Counted from the first letter of the stretch, positions 30,554 to 39,118 are shown. The stretch: 64,000 nt of DNA from Acinetobacter sp. NCu2D-2 (GCF_001647675.1 NZ_CP015594.1:1302001-1366000), one strand, 5' to 3'. Notes: generated by a model not told the origin, from the letters alone. Made by a program: numbers and translations.

Positions 30554-30944
30554 AAAATCAGTAGCACCTTAAAGGGTGCTAATCTTGGCTCATCAATTTT
30601 CTGACAAATATTTCTCAAATAAACTTCGAGTAATTTCTACCATCAATCAATGAAAATAATTTCGATCAATCAACCGGTAAAAATCCACACAAGTTGTTCT
30701 TCATAATCTCTTAATGATCTTCTTAAAACCTCGTCAGTTTCAAGTATCAACCCAATCACTTAACGTTTCGTTTCGTGCATTGCGTTGGTGTGCTGCGTAT
30801 TCTATACAGTTTAGAAACCAGTGCAACCCCTTTTTCATGATTTATTTAAAAAAGCATATCGAGCGTTTATTTTTTAATCCAAATCACAATATTTTTAATA
30901 AATAAGTTTATTTTGTAATCAAAAAAATTTTTTATTCCTTTAAT
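30554..30944 (-). other. rRNA operon leader and upstream region
   Basis: These 391 bases lie between 16S and the next terminator. They hold a leader hairpin (TAGCACC / GGTGCTA, 30562-30581), the 5' arm of the 16S processing stem (30676-30704) with a GTGTGG box C-like sequence, the candidate promoter at 30799-30826 and an AT-rich stretch above it that could act as an UP element. No gene is seen. Confidence 0.65.
30799..30826 (-). promoter_or_regulatory. Candidate rRNA operon promoter
   Basis: On the minus strand, TTGCAC and TAGAAT are 16 bases apart, followed by ACGCAGC, a GC-rich discriminator of the kind that makes rRNA promoters sensitive to ppGpp. The start of transcription would be about 235 bases before 16S. 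Confidence 0.55.
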
Positions 30945-30975
30945 AAGAAAGATCAGCATTATGCTGATCCTTTAA
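30945..30975 (-). terminator. Terminator after DUF2057 gene
   Basis: The stem GATCAGCAT / ATGCTGATC is followed on the minus strand by TTTCTTATT, a broken T tract. It is a moderate terminator that insulates the gene from the rRNA operon. Confidence 0.65.
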
Positions 30976-30980
30976 TTCAT

Positions 30981-31601
30981 CTATTTACTTTGAGTATCTA
31001 ACCAATTCAAAAATTTCTGACGTTCTTCTGTATTTGCACGCTGCCAGATTTGAATCATTTGCACTTCTTTACCTTCATGCTGAATAACCTTTTCTAGTTT
31101 AACTTCATCTTTTAAAGGCTTGATGACAGGTTTCGTCGTTAAATCTATATTCTGAGTCAGCCCGATACTAGACAATAATGACTTGGAATTTGCCTTCACA
31201 CCTTCTTGCTGAGCAACAACACGATTATTTTCATCATAAATTGCCACGATAGGCTGTTCTTTATATTTTTGCGCTTGTTCAAATGTTTTCGGCGCATTAA
31301 CCAATCCTAAACGATAGCTTTGCCCATCAATTAAATTTAACTGTTCAATACTGACTGTTGCAGACTTTAAAATATCGTGAGTATCATTTAAATGTTCAAA
31401 ATATTGTTGGTAACGTACACTAATCGATTTGATATTCGCATCTAACTGATAGGTTTGTTTACTTTGCAGCAATGATCCACTGACATCTTGATGATCCACT
31501 GCCATCAATTTAATTTCTTCTGGCACCGTTAATTTAATAGCCGCAAAAGATTGTGTCGCCGCAAATAACGTGGTTGCCATTGCTAAAACTGATATTTTCA
31601 T
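30981..31601 (-). CDS. DUF2057 (YccT-like) periplasmic protein
   Basis: A secreted protein of 206 residues. The ATG at 31601 is preferred over the TTG one codon earlier because AGG is well placed. The signal peptide is MKISVLAMATTLFAATQSFAA. The mature protein starts IKLTVPEEIKLMAVDHQDVSGSLL and ends RQKFLNWLDTQSK, which matches the beginning and end of E. coli YccT (DUF2057), a periplasmic protein reported to restrain curli assembly (CsgI). Whether this organism makes curli is not shown here. It is monocistronic. Confidence 0.75.
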   Translation of the reverse strand: MKISVLAMATTLFAATQSFAAIKLTVPEEIKLMAVDHQDVSGSLLQSKQTYQLDANIKSISVRYQQYFEHLNDTHDILKSATVSIEQLNLIDGQSYRLGLVNAPKTFEQAQKYKEQPIVAIYDENNRVVAQQEGVKANSKSLLSSIGLTQNIDLTTKPVIKPLKDEVKLEKVIQHEGKEVQMIQIWQRANTEERQKFLNWLDTQSK

Positions 31602-31751
31602 CAAACCTACTCGTTTTATTTGTTCAATTTTATTGCATGATGCAATTTCATATTAAAAGTTTATGTCAAATATGCAGTTTAAGCATTAGACCTTTATCTA
31701 TTTATTGTTATATAGAACGATGCATAACTGCTAAATATTGTTTTCTCAAAT

Positions 31752-31781
31752 AAAAAAAGGAGCTTATACGCTCCTTTTTTA
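31752..31781. terminator. Intrinsic terminator of nitroreductase gene
   Basis: The stem AAAAAAGGAGC / GCTCCTTTTTT has a TTATAC loop and works in either direction, 12 bases past the stop. Confidence 0.9.
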
Positions 31782-31792
31782 AGTATTCATAA

Positions 31793-32386
31793 TTAGCCAA
31801 ATGTTTTAAAGCGTTCAGCGTCGTCCATATAGGTTTTTTCACCCGCTGGAGCTTCAATTGAACCAAACACGAGCTGTGCACGTAATTTCCAGTTTGCAGG
31901 CACATCGAATTTTGCTCCAACCTCATCATCAACGATTGGGTTGTAATGCTGTAATGATGCACCAATACCTTTTTCAGCCAAAGCTGTCCAAGTTGCAAAT
32001 TGTGCAATTGCAGATGAATGTTCAGACCAGATTGGGAAGTTATCTGCATACAGTGCAAATTGTTCTTGTAGACCTTTCACCACATTTTGATCTTCATAAA
32101 ATAATGCTGTGCCATAACCTGCAGCAAAACTGTTGATTTTGGCATTAGTCGCATCAAATGCTTCAGCTGGAACAATTTTACGTAAAGTTTCACGTACAAT
32201 TCCCCAGAACTGCTCATGTGCTTCTGCAAATAAAATCACCACGCGTGATGTTTGTGAGTTAAATGATGATGGACTTTCACGTACAGCATCTTTAATTGTT
32301 TGTTCAATTTCTGATTTGTCTAAGCTAACATTTTTACCAATGACATAAATACTACGGCGTTTTTTAATTTGGTCTAGAAAAGACAT
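31793..32386 (-). CDS. Nitroreductase family protein
   Basis: An FMN-dependent oxidoreductase of 197 residues resembling the fungal Hbn1/Frm2-type nitroreductases. KKRRSIYVIGKNV at the N-terminus is the FMN-phosphate region, RESPSSFNSQTSRVVIL follows, and the GIGASLQHYNP block near residue 150 completes the flavin site. The length is typical of the family. The natural substrate is probably a quinone or lipid peroxide product rather than a nitro compound, but this is open. GAGG precedes the ATG. It is monocistronic, with its own terminator. Confidence 0.85.
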   Translation of the reverse strand: MSFLDQIKKRRSIYVIGKNVSLDKSEIEQTIKDAVRESPSSFNSQTSRVVILFAEAHEQFWGIVRETLRKIVPAEAFDATNAKINSFAAGYGTALFYEDQNVVKGLQEQFALYADNFPIWSEHSSAIAQFATWTALAEKGIGASLQHYNPIVDDEVGAKFDVPANWKLRAQLVFGSIEAPAGEKTYMDDAERFKTFG

Positions 32387-32542
32387 GTTCTACCTCGATA
32401 TGTGTTTTTGATCTCATCTTGAAATTTATATTACGTGATTGTTTTTAGGAAAACAGGCTCATGAATATAACGTAGTGTTTTATATTTAGAACAATAAAGA
32501 ATTTATCAACAAGTCATATTGCTTTTTTGTAGCCATGTATAG

Positions 32543-32569
32543 AAAAGCCTCGCATTGAGCGAGGCTTTC
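32543..32569 (-). terminator. Intrinsic terminator of ftsY
   Basis: The stem AAAGCCTCGC / GCGAGGCTTT has a five-base loop and a TTCTA tail on the minus strand, 25 bases past the stop. Confidence 0.85.
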
Positions 32570-32593
32570 ATTTTTAAAATTAAAATTTAAAAA

Positions 32594-33700
32594 TTATTTG
32601 TTGTCTGTTTCAAACAATGCCGCAACAAATGATTTGGCAGAGAATGGACGTAAGTCATCAATTTTTTCACCAACACCAATAAAGCGAATCGGCACATGGG
32701 TACGGCTTGCAATATTAAACAGCACGCCACCTTTGGCAGTACCATCTAGCTTAGTAATAGTCAGACCTGTTAGACCTACAGCTTCATCGAACATTTCAAC
32801 TTGGTTAATTGCATTTTGTCCTGTGCCAGCATCCACCACTAACATTACTTCATTCGGTGCAGTCGCATCAATTTTTTGCATAACACGTTTGACTTTGGTC
32901 AACTCTTGCATCAAATGACCTTTGTTATGCAATCGACCTGCAGTATCTGCAATAAGAACATCAACACCTTTGGCACGCGCACTTTCAAACGCATCAAAAA
33001 TCACAGAAGCTGAATCTGCACCATGACCTTGTGCAACAACTGAAATATTATTACGCTCACCCCAAATTTGCAGTTGCTCAGTCGCAGCAGCACGGAATGT
33101 ATCCCCCGCAGCAAGCATGACTTTTTTGCCTTCACCTTGTAGACGTTTTGCAAGTTTACCAATCGTTGTGGTTTTACCTACACCATTTACACCAACAACC
33201 AAAATAACATAAGGCTTTTTATTTGGGTCTATGTAAAGCGGTTTAACACGCGGTGCCAATAAAGCAACCAATTCTTCCTGAAGCGCTTTATACAATGAGT
33301 GCGAATAAATTAAATCACCACGCGCAGTACGTTCGGTTAAATTGGCAATAATGGTTTTTGTTGCATCAACACCGATGTCCGCAACCAATAATTGTTCTTC
33401 AACTTCTTCTAATAATTCATCATCGATTTCTTTACCACCGATGAGAATATTCACCATACCATCTGCAAGATTTTTACGGGTTTTAGTTAAACCCTCTTTC
33501 ATGCGACTGAAAAAACCACCTTTTGATTGAGGTTCTTCTTGTGCAGCATGTTCTACTACTGGAGCAACGGGTGCCTCAGCAACAGCAGGTGTTTCTTTAA
33601 TAGGCACATTGACAACAGGTAAACCCGGTAATGTGACATCGTCATCTCCGATATCAGCATCAATCAAAAATTTATTTTGCCCATTAGATTGTTGTTGCAT
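32594..33700 (-). CDS. ftsY: Signal recognition particle receptor FtsY
   Basis: The membrane receptor for the signal recognition particle, a GTPase that docks ribosomes making inner-membrane proteins. It has 368 residues. An acidic, proline- and alanine-rich A domain (1-60) is followed by the N domain and then the G domain. Motifs are GVNGVGKTTTIGKLA (G1), AAGDTFRAAATEQL, DTAGRLHNK (G3), TKLDGTAKGG (G4) and IGVGEKIDDLRPF. The A domain is much shorter than in E. coli, as in other non-enteric species. The divergent neighbour is the M16 peptidase pair; in enterobacteria ftsY is followed by ftsE/ftsX, which are not present here. Confidence 0.96.
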   Translation of the reverse strand: MQQQSNGQNKFLIDADIGDDDVTLPGLPVVNVPIKETPAVAEAPVAPVVEHAAQEEPQSKGGFFSRMKEGLTKTRKNLADGMVNILIGGKEIDDELLEEVEEQLLVADIGVDATKTIIANLTERTARGDLIYSHSLYKALQEELVALLAPRVKPLYIDPNKKPYVILVVGVNGVGKTTTIGKLAKRLQGEGKKVMLAAGDTFRAAATEQLQIWGERNNISVVAQGHGADSASVIFDAFESARAKGVDVLIADTAGRLHNKGHLMQELTKVKRVMQKIDATAPNEVMLVVDAGTGQNAINQVEMFDEAVGLTGLTITKLDGTAKGGVLFNIASRTHVPIRFIGVGEKIDDLRPFSAKSFVAALFETDNK

Positions 33701-33859
33701 GCCGAATCCTTGAAAAGCATAGCGTTAAAAACTTGGATTCTAACATAAGTTATTCGCTTTTAACCCTTGCAAGCAGTTACAAAGCACATCCGATAAAAAG
33801 AAAGCACTAAATTTGCTTTTAAAAATGAAAACGCGAACAATAAAGAATAATTTTCACGC

Positions 33860-35272
33860 TTGGACTTTATAGTGTTTCATCTCCATGCAGCAAAAATCCG
33901 CCTTACATTTAGGTTTCTTCCCAAGCATATATTGATGGGACTTTGCATTGTTGTGGGACTAAATACGGCGTTATATGCCAAATCAATAGAAACAACGTCA
34001 AAAATTACCGAGCATTCCCTAGAAAATGGTCTAAAAATTATTATTCGTGAAGACCATCGCTCACCTATGGTGATGAGCCATATTTGGTACAAAGTGGGCA
34101 GTGCCGATGAACCACAACATCTATTGGGTATCTCTCATGTGCTGGAACATATGATGTTTAAAGGCACAAATAAAGTCCCTAATAATGAATTTACCCGTTT
34201 AAGTCGCATCTATGGCGGCACCATCAATGCAGCTACATCTTATAATTACACCAATTATTATCAGCTTTATCCTAAAGCGTACTTCCCGATGGCTTTGGAG
34301 CTTGAAGCTGATCGCATGCAAAACTTACAACTTCGCCAACAAGATTTCGAGCCTGAATTAAAAGTGGTAATGGAAGAACGTCGCCAACGAACTGATGATA
34401 AACCCAATGCTAAAGCCTTCGAACGTTTTAAATGGTTAAGTTTCCCAACCAGTGCTTATCGCAATCCGATTATCGGTCAAATGAGTACATTGGAAAACAT
34501 TACACTCAAAGATTTAAAAGATTGGTACGAGTCTTGGTATCAACCCAATAATGCAGTTTTGGTAATTGTAGGCGATGTTGACACGCAGCAAGCCATTCAA
34601 GAGGTACAAAAGTATTTTGCTCATATTCCTGCAAAAACCCTACCTCAGCGTGCCAGTGTTCAAGAGATTGAGCATTTTGGCTATCGGCACTTCGAGCTTT
34701 ATAGCAATGTTCAAATTCCACATCTTTATTTGGCATGGAATACTAAAAGCATTGCGACTGCACAACATGTGAATGATGCTTATATTCTGAATATAATCCG
34801 AAGTTTACTCGATAGCGGCATTAACTCACGCTTACATGAGTCACTCATTCGTAAAGAACAAATCCTCACCTCGGTCAGCGTTTCCTATGATGCGTATAAC
34901 CGAGGTGATAGCTTAATGACCATCACCGCGCTACCTACAACACAGACGACACTTCAACTCGCACAACGCTCTATCCTCGAACAAATTGAAAAGCTAAAAA
35001 AAGAGCCAGTTTCAAAACAAGAGCTTGAACGTGTTAAAAATCGGTTTATTTCGAATCTCGTCTATAACCAAGACAATATTGTGACGCAAGCGAAAACACT
35101 GGGAAATTTGGCAGTCAATAACTTAGACCCAAACCTGATGCAACAGATGTCACAGTATTATGAGAACATTACCCCACAAGATATTATGCGCGTTGCGAAT
35201 CAATATTTAATCCAAGAGAATTTAAGCAGTATGCATTTATTGCCAGAATCTCTTCCATCCATTCGCCCTTAA
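33860..35272 (+). CDS. M16 family zinc peptidase, HxxEH subunit
   Basis: A 470-residue insulinase-like (M16B) peptidase, probably periplasmic because a hydrophobic segment (ILMGLCIVVGLNTALYA) follows a basic N-terminus. The inverted zinc motif HVLEH (H93, E96, H97) is intact, with the downstream EADRMQNL glutamate region. The C-terminal half, where the R/Y substrate-binding pair would be, reads IRKEQILTSVSVSY and looks poor for that role. The next gene supplies this part. The frame begins with TTG; GTG at 33872 and ATG at 33935 are alternatives and the true start is uncertain. The stop is three bases before the next ATG. Confidence 0.88.
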   Translation: MDFIVFHLHAAKIRLTFRFLPKHILMGLCIVVGLNTALYAKSIETTSKITEHSLENGLKIIIREDHRSPMVMSHIWYKVGSADEPQHLLGISHVLEHMMFKGTNKVPNNEFTRLSRIYGGTINAATSYNYTNYYQLYPKAYFPMALELEADRMQNLQLRQQDFEPELKVVMEERRQRTDDKPNAKAFERFKWLSFPTSAYRNPIIGQMSTLENITLKDLKDWYESWYQPNNAVLVIVGDVDTQQAIQEVQKYFAHIPAKTLPQRASVQEIEHFGYRHFELYSNVQIPHLYLAWNTKSIATAQHVNDAYILNIIRSLLDSGINSRLHESLIRKEQILTSVSVSYDAYNRGDSLMTITALPTTQTTLQLAQRSILEQIEKLKKEPVSKQELERVKNRFISNLVYNQDNIVTQAKTLGNLAVNNLDPNLMQQMSQYYENITPQDIMRVANQYLIQENLSSMHLLPESLPSIRP

Positions 35273-35275
35273 TGG

Positions 35276-36760
35276 ATGACACTGACTATGTATAAACTCT
35301 CTCTTTTGCTGATGTTATTCGCTGCTGCACATAGTTATGCAGATGACGACTTTGATTTTGATACCGAATTCAATGAAGATACATCTCACATAGTTGCTAT
35401 TGAGCGCCTAAACAGCCTACAACCTGCACCACTTGATAATGACATCCAAGTTCCTACAGTCATTGAACTCAATAATAAACAAAATGTACGTGCTTTATTT
35501 ATTCAACGACATGAAATTCCAATGGTAGATATCCAGCTGAGCTTTGACGCTGGCTCTGCTCGAGACAATGAAGTCGAAAAAGGACTCTATGGCGTATCTA
35601 ATATGGCAGCCAAACTACTTAAAGAAGGTACCCAGCGTTATACACCTGAGCAGGTGAATCGTATCTTTGAACAAACCGGAGCACAATTTTCTACACAAAC
35701 AACGCGCGACCAATTTTTAATTAAATTACGTTCTTTGTCAGATGAGAATAAAATAGACAAAGCACTTGATCTCGTCATCGAACTAATTAATCATGCCGAA
35801 TTTCAACCACAAAGTATTGGCTTAATTAAATCAAATACCCAAGTTGGACAAAAGCAGCTTCAAGAAAATCCCACACGTCTAAGAGATATTCAGTTTTATC
35901 GCACTGTCTACGGTCAACATCCGTATGCTGAACCTATAGCAGGAACAATCGGAAGTAACAGACGCATCAATACAACGCTCCTTAAAAAATTCCGTGACCA
36001 ATTTCTAGTGGCACAGAATATGAATATAGCGATTACAGGTGACTTAACGCTTGCACAAGCACAAAAACTATCTGAGCGCTTGGCAACAAAGATACGTCAA
36101 GGACAAGCCACCCAACCTTTGGCACAACCAGTCCCAAATACAAAATTTGTGATTCGCCATATTCCACACAGTGCAACGCAGGCCTATGTCAGTTTTGGGC
36201 ATATCGGAACACCCTATAATATTCCTGAACGCGTTGCGCTCGAAGTTGCAAACCGTATGTTTGGCAATAACAGCTTTAATTCTATTTTGACCCAAGAATT
36301 GCGGGTAAAACGCGGACTCACTTATAGCGTCAGCAGTGCCGTCAATTTTGGTAAAGCACCTGGATTATTTAAAGTTAGTTATTCCACACGGGAAGATCAG
36401 CTTTTAGAGAGTCTGGATGTCGCATATAAAGCAATGATTCACTTTATAGATCAACCGATTGATCCGCTTTTACTCAATGAAACCAAGGCAGGATTACTGC
36501 GCTCATTTCCACAGCGCTTCAGCAGTAATGCGAGTAGCAATGCAAAAATTTCAAATGTTGGGTTCTATGGTGAGTCTCTTCAGGAATTTGCCCAATATCC
36601 TAAGATCATTCAACAACTCACCACAACAGATATAGAAAACGCGATTAGAAAATTTTGGCATCCAGATAAACTGAATATTGTGATTGCATCTAAACAGTTG
36701 GATCAAAACCAACTCCTAGAGCGTTTAAATCAAAATATTCAAAATAGAACTAAAAATTAA
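35276..36760 (+). CDS. M16 family peptidase-like protein, subunit without zinc site
   Basis: A protein of 494 residues with the M16 fold and a signal peptide (YKLSLLLMLFAAAHSYA). An acidic patch follows (DDDFDFDTEFNED). At the position of HxxEH the sequence reads GVSNMAAKLLKEG, so zinc cannot be bound. The C-terminal half has LRVKRGLTYSVSSAVNF, the R/Y motif used to hold substrate. It follows the active subunit by three bases, and the two most likely form a heterodimer that degrades peptides in the periplasm. The ATG at 35288 would give a cleaner signal peptide. Confidence 0.88.
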   Translation: MTLTMYKLSLLLMLFAAAHSYADDDFDFDTEFNEDTSHIVAIERLNSLQPAPLDNDIQVPTVIELNNKQNVRALFIQRHEIPMVDIQLSFDAGSARDNEVEKGLYGVSNMAAKLLKEGTQRYTPEQVNRIFEQTGAQFSTQTTRDQFLIKLRSLSDENKIDKALDLVIELINHAEFQPQSIGLIKSNTQVGQKQLQENPTRLRDIQFYRTVYGQHPYAEPIAGTIGSNRRINTTLLKKFRDQFLVAQNMNIAITGDLTLAQAQKLSERLATKIRQGQATQPLAQPVPNTKFVIRHIPHSATQAYVSFGHIGTPYNIPERVALEVANRMFGNNSFNSILTQELRVKRGLTYSVSSAVNFGKAPGLFKVSYSTREDQLLESLDVAYKAMIHFIDQPIDPLLLNETKAGLLRSFPQRFSSNASSNAKISNVGFYGESLQEFAQYPKIIQQLTTTDIENAIRKFWHPDKLNIVIASKQLDQNQLLERLNQNIQNRTKN

Positions 36761-37081
36761 TTAAAACTCTTGTTCCACAGGCGGCAATTGTTTAGCACGT
36801 TTAGATTCCTGCTGATACGCCTGCATTAACTTTAAATACTGACCACGTGTAATCTGCTTTTGCACAAGTAATTCTTCTGCAAAGTTCTGTGTAAGTGGTA
36901 ATGAGTATTGCTGTGCCAAATTTAATGTATGCTTCAATTGCACAGCATTAATTGGTCGATACAGTGCAAAAGTTGCTAAAACAATTGTGATGACAACAAT
37001 AAAGATGATTGTAAAGTTATAAATTTTTTCTAGCGTAAGGTTTGAACAAAACGCTTTAATTTGATCAATATGCAAAGACAT
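36761..37081 (-). CDS. Hypothetical single-pass membrane protein
   Basis: A protein of 106 residues that I do not recognise. One membrane segment (FTIIFIVVITIVLATFALY, about 23-41) divides a short cytoplasmic N-terminus from a helical C-terminal part rich in glutamine and leucine (LKHTLNLAQQYSLPLTQNFAEELLVQKQITRGQYLKLMQAYQQ), with the tail KRAKQLPPVEQEF. The segment VQKQITRGQYLKLMQ resembles the short SHOCT-type motif. The stop directly abuts the convergent peptidase stop. The start codon lies in the arm of a perfect 10-bp hairpin. Confidence 0.65.
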   Translation of the reverse strand: MSLHIDQIKAFCSNLTLEKIYNFTIIFIVVITIVLATFALYRPINAVQLKHTLNLAQQYSLPLTQNFAEELLVQKQITRGQYLKLMQAYQQESKRAKQLPPVEQEF

Positions 37082-37110
37082 ACACTACCTCAAGTTAAAA
37101 GTAGTGTATG
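37079..37110 (-). promoter_or_regulatory. Hairpin covering the start codon of the 106-residue protein gene
   Basis: On the minus strand, CATACACTAC and GTAGTGTATG form a perfect 10-bp stem with a 12-base loop. The last three bases of the 3' arm are the ATG, and the GAGG Shine-Dalgarno is at the loop end of the same arm. Folding would hide the ribosome-binding site. A DNA operator is the alternative. Confidence 0.5.
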
Positions 37111-37187
37111 AGCGTGTCTCAATAAGTTCAAGTCAGAATGTTAAACTTTGCGTTATGAAAATACCGCTTAATGATTCACTTCAAATA

Positions 37188-37547
37188 TTAGTAGATCATC
37201 GTACGGATGACAGTGAAATAAAGAATCAGACAAATAACCGCTAAAACAACAGCAATCGCAAAGACGCTCACTCCAGTTTCAGCATGCTCAGGGTGTTCAG
37301 GATCTTTCTCTGCTAAGCGTGCCAATTCATCATTATAGACTTTATAAAATTGTGCGCGTTGCTCAACATCCAGTTGACGCGTGAAGTGATACACCTCTAT
37401 ACGCTGTGCGATGGTAAAGTTACCTAGGTGCACATCTTTTTCGAAAATTGCGTCATGAATATTCTGACTGTGTTTTTGCGCTAAAGCGATAATTTGTCCG
37501 GCGGTTGGCGGAGTGTCAAATTGAATTCCATCGAGTGTTCTTGTCAT
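37188..37547 (-). CDS. Hypothetical protein with C-terminal membrane anchor
   Basis: A protein of 119 residues. The ATG at 37547 is chosen because AAGGAG lies eight bases before it; the frame is open upstream to 37634. The first 80 residues are soluble and helical (TAGQIIALAQKHSQNIHDAIFEKDVHLG, RIEVYHFTRQLDVEQRAQFYKVYNDELARLAEKD). A hydrophobic tail follows (VFAIAVVLAVICLILYFTVI) with only four residues after it, so it looks tail-anchored in the inner membrane. I do not recognise the family. It is divergent from the Sel1-like gene across a region with a promoter and a palindrome. Confidence 0.65.
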   Translation of the reverse strand: MTRTLDGIQFDTPPTAGQIIALAQKHSQNIHDAIFEKDVHLGNFTIAQRIEVYHFTRQLDVEQRAQFYKVYNDELARLAEKDPEHPEHAETGVSVFAIAVVLAVICLILYFTVIRTMIY

Positions 37548-37660
37548 TGTACTCTCCTTATTTATAGCGGAATCTTTTATATGTATAATAGTGAATATTA
37601 CATCTGTGTTCCGTTTAATCATGTAAACCAACATTTAGATCACGATAAATATAGGAATGG

Positions 37661-37689
37661 TTGACAATTCCATTATTTTGTAATATTAG
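37661..37689 (+). promoter_or_regulatory. Candidate promoter of the Sel1-like gene
   Basis: A perfect TTGACA -35 (37661-37666) is followed 17 bases later by TATTAG (37684-37689), four of six matches to the -10 consensus. Transcription would start about 70 bases before the gene. Confidence 0.5.
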
Positions 37690-37717
37690 TTTAATAATAC
37701 TTTGTTATTTTAGTATC

Positions 37718-37731
37718 AGACCATATGGTCT
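37718..37731. promoter_or_regulatory. 14-bp perfect palindrome, operator-like
   Basis: AGACCATATGGTCT is a perfect palindrome about 25 bases downstream of the predicted start of transcription and 37 bases upstream of the ATG. It looks like a repressor site. No regulator gene is adjacent. Confidence 0.4.
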
Positions 37732-37768
37732 AATCCTGTAATCATAATTAAAATTAAGGAGTTTTTAT

Positions 37769-38002
37769 ATGATGCAACAACTCTCTCAGCACGACTTAGA
37801 ACACGTATATGCTGATGCGGTAAATACAATTCAATCACAAATGAATTTTGCCGACGCTGTTACGCAACTTGAAAATGCCGCACGTGCCGGTCACGGTAAA
37901 GCAGCGCTTTTTTTAGCTGAACTTTACTATCAAGGTTTCCGTGTAGAGCGCGATTCATTAAAAGCGCAATATTGGGAAAACCTAGCCACCATGCAAGCAT
38001 GA
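37769..38002 (+). CDS. Small Sel1-repeat-like protein
   Basis: A protein of 77 residues. Its second half has one Sel1/TPR-like unit (AARAGHGKAALFLAELYYQGFRVERDSLKAQYWENLA), with the conserved A-G-A-L-Y-G-A pattern; the first half is a helix that could complete a second unit. A single repeat suggests a small adaptor or a partner of another helical protein; the function is unknown. AAGGAG precedes the start, and the second ATG three bases later could also be used. A strong terminator follows, so it is monocistronic. Confidence 0.75.
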   Translation: MMQQLSQHDLEHVYADAVNTIQSQMNFADAVTQLENAARAGHGKAALFLAELYYQGFRVERDSLKAQYWENLATMQA

Positions 38003-38005
38003 AAT

Positions 38006-38030
38006 AACGTCACCTAGGTGGCGTTTTTTT
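38006..38030 (+). terminator. Intrinsic terminator of Sel1-like gene
   Basis: AACGTCACC pairs with GGTGGCGTT (one G-T pair) across a TA loop, with a seven-T tract. Confidence 0.88.
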
Positions 38031-38151
38031 AGCCTTATTGATTGATAATTGACAAGATTTTTTACTTTTCTTTGCAGAGTTTAAACATTCATTTTCAGTA
38101 AAAGCCCTACAATGGGTCACCTTTTTAAAGAAAGATACATATTAAATCACC

Positions 38152-38526
38152 ATGCAAGTCAGTCCTGTTTACAAACCCATTTCCAAAGATTTATTTCTCA
38201 AAGTGGGTTTATTTAAATCAATGATGTACTGCGGTGTGCTATGGGGGTTATATAAAGATGGTTGGGCTATGTCACGTCATCAAGATGACCCTATTTTTCC
38301 ATTCTGGCTCAGTGCAGCACATGCTGAGCGCTATGTTAAGGCCTATTGGCCAAATTACACCGTGCGTAAAATTGATCCCAAAGATTTTAATAATGCACTC
38401 TTACCCACCTTACAACGCTTAAATGTGATCCCTGCGCTCTACACAGCAAAAGGATTAAAAGTAAAATTGACTGCGTTGCAGATGTCGCAATTCTTTTTTT
38501 CATCTCAAACACTGCACTTTATTTAA
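38152..38526 (+). CDS. DUF2750 domain-containing protein
   Basis: A soluble protein of 124 residues. The conserved features of DUF2750 are visible: GVLWGLYKDGWAMSRHQDD, PIFPFWLSAAHAERYVKAYWPNY and a closing LPTLQRLNVIPALY. I know no function for the family. It sits alone between two terminated genes, with no sign of an operon. The C-terminal tail (MSQFFFSSQTLHFI) is hydrophobic for the family and may be variable. Confidence 0.78.
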   Translation: MQVSPVYKPISKDLFLKVGLFKSMMYCGVLWGLYKDGWAMSRHQDDPIFPFWLSAAHAERYVKAYWPNYTVRKIDPKDFNNALLPTLQRLNVIPALYTAKGLKVKLTALQMSQFFFSSQTLHFI

Positions 38527-38619
38527 ATATCGTGGTATTTATAAGTTAGGAAGAAAACTTAACCCATGGCATGTTCGACCGTGGGTTAAAAATCAATAAT
38601 AAAGAAAGGACAATATAAA

Positions 38620-39051
38620 ATGACTAAAGTTGCTCAAGTATTACTCGACAAACCTTCTCAGAATATTTATACCATTCACCCTGAAGCGACGGTATTAGAA
38701 GCCATCACCATTATGGCTGAAAAAGATATTGGTGTTCTGGTGGTCACCCATGAAGAAAATGTGGTTGGCATTTTGTCTGAACGTGATTACACCCGCAAAA
38801 TTGTCCTAATGGAACGTAGTTCATTTGACACCATGGTCAGTCAAATTATGACTGAAAAAGTCTTAACAGTGAGCAAATCAACACCGATTGAAGATGGTTT
38901 AAAATTAATGACCGACAAACACCTGCGTCATTTGCCTGTGATTGAAGATGGAAAATTAGTGGGTTTAGTCTCAATTGGAGATTTAGTTAAGGCAGCCATG
39001 AAAGATCAACAAAACTTGATTGATCAATTACAACAGTATATTTCAGGCTAA
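38620..39051 (+). CDS. CBS domain protein
   Basis: A protein of 143 residues made of two CBS domains and nothing else. The first is IYTIHPEATVLEAITIMAEKDIGVLVVT...VVGILSERDYTRKIV (about 17-66), and the second is LTVSKSTPIEDGLKLMTDKHLRHLPVIEDGKLVGLVSIGDLVK (about 85-128). The pair forms a Bateman module that binds adenosine nucleotides or SAM, acting as a sensor for a partner enzyme or channel. AAAGGA lies before the ATG. The partner is unknown; nothing adjacent suggests it. A bidirectional terminator follows. Confidence 0.9.
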   Translation: MTKVAQVLLDKPSQNIYTIHPEATVLEAITIMAEKDIGVLVVTHEENVVGILSERDYTRKIVLMERSSFDTMVSQIMTEKVLTVSKSTPIEDGLKLMTDKHLRHLPVIEDGKLVGLVSIGDLVKAAMKDQQNLIDQLQQYISG

Positions 39052-39118
39052 TTTACAATAAATTTTACATGAATATTATATTTGTAATGACAAAATAATG
39101 ACACATGCAATACACATT

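Noticed and set aside
37188..38002. Divergent small genes considered as a toxin-antitoxin pair
   Set aside because: They are divergent, not an operon; neither resembles a toxin or antitoxin; one is tail-anchored and the other Sel1-like.
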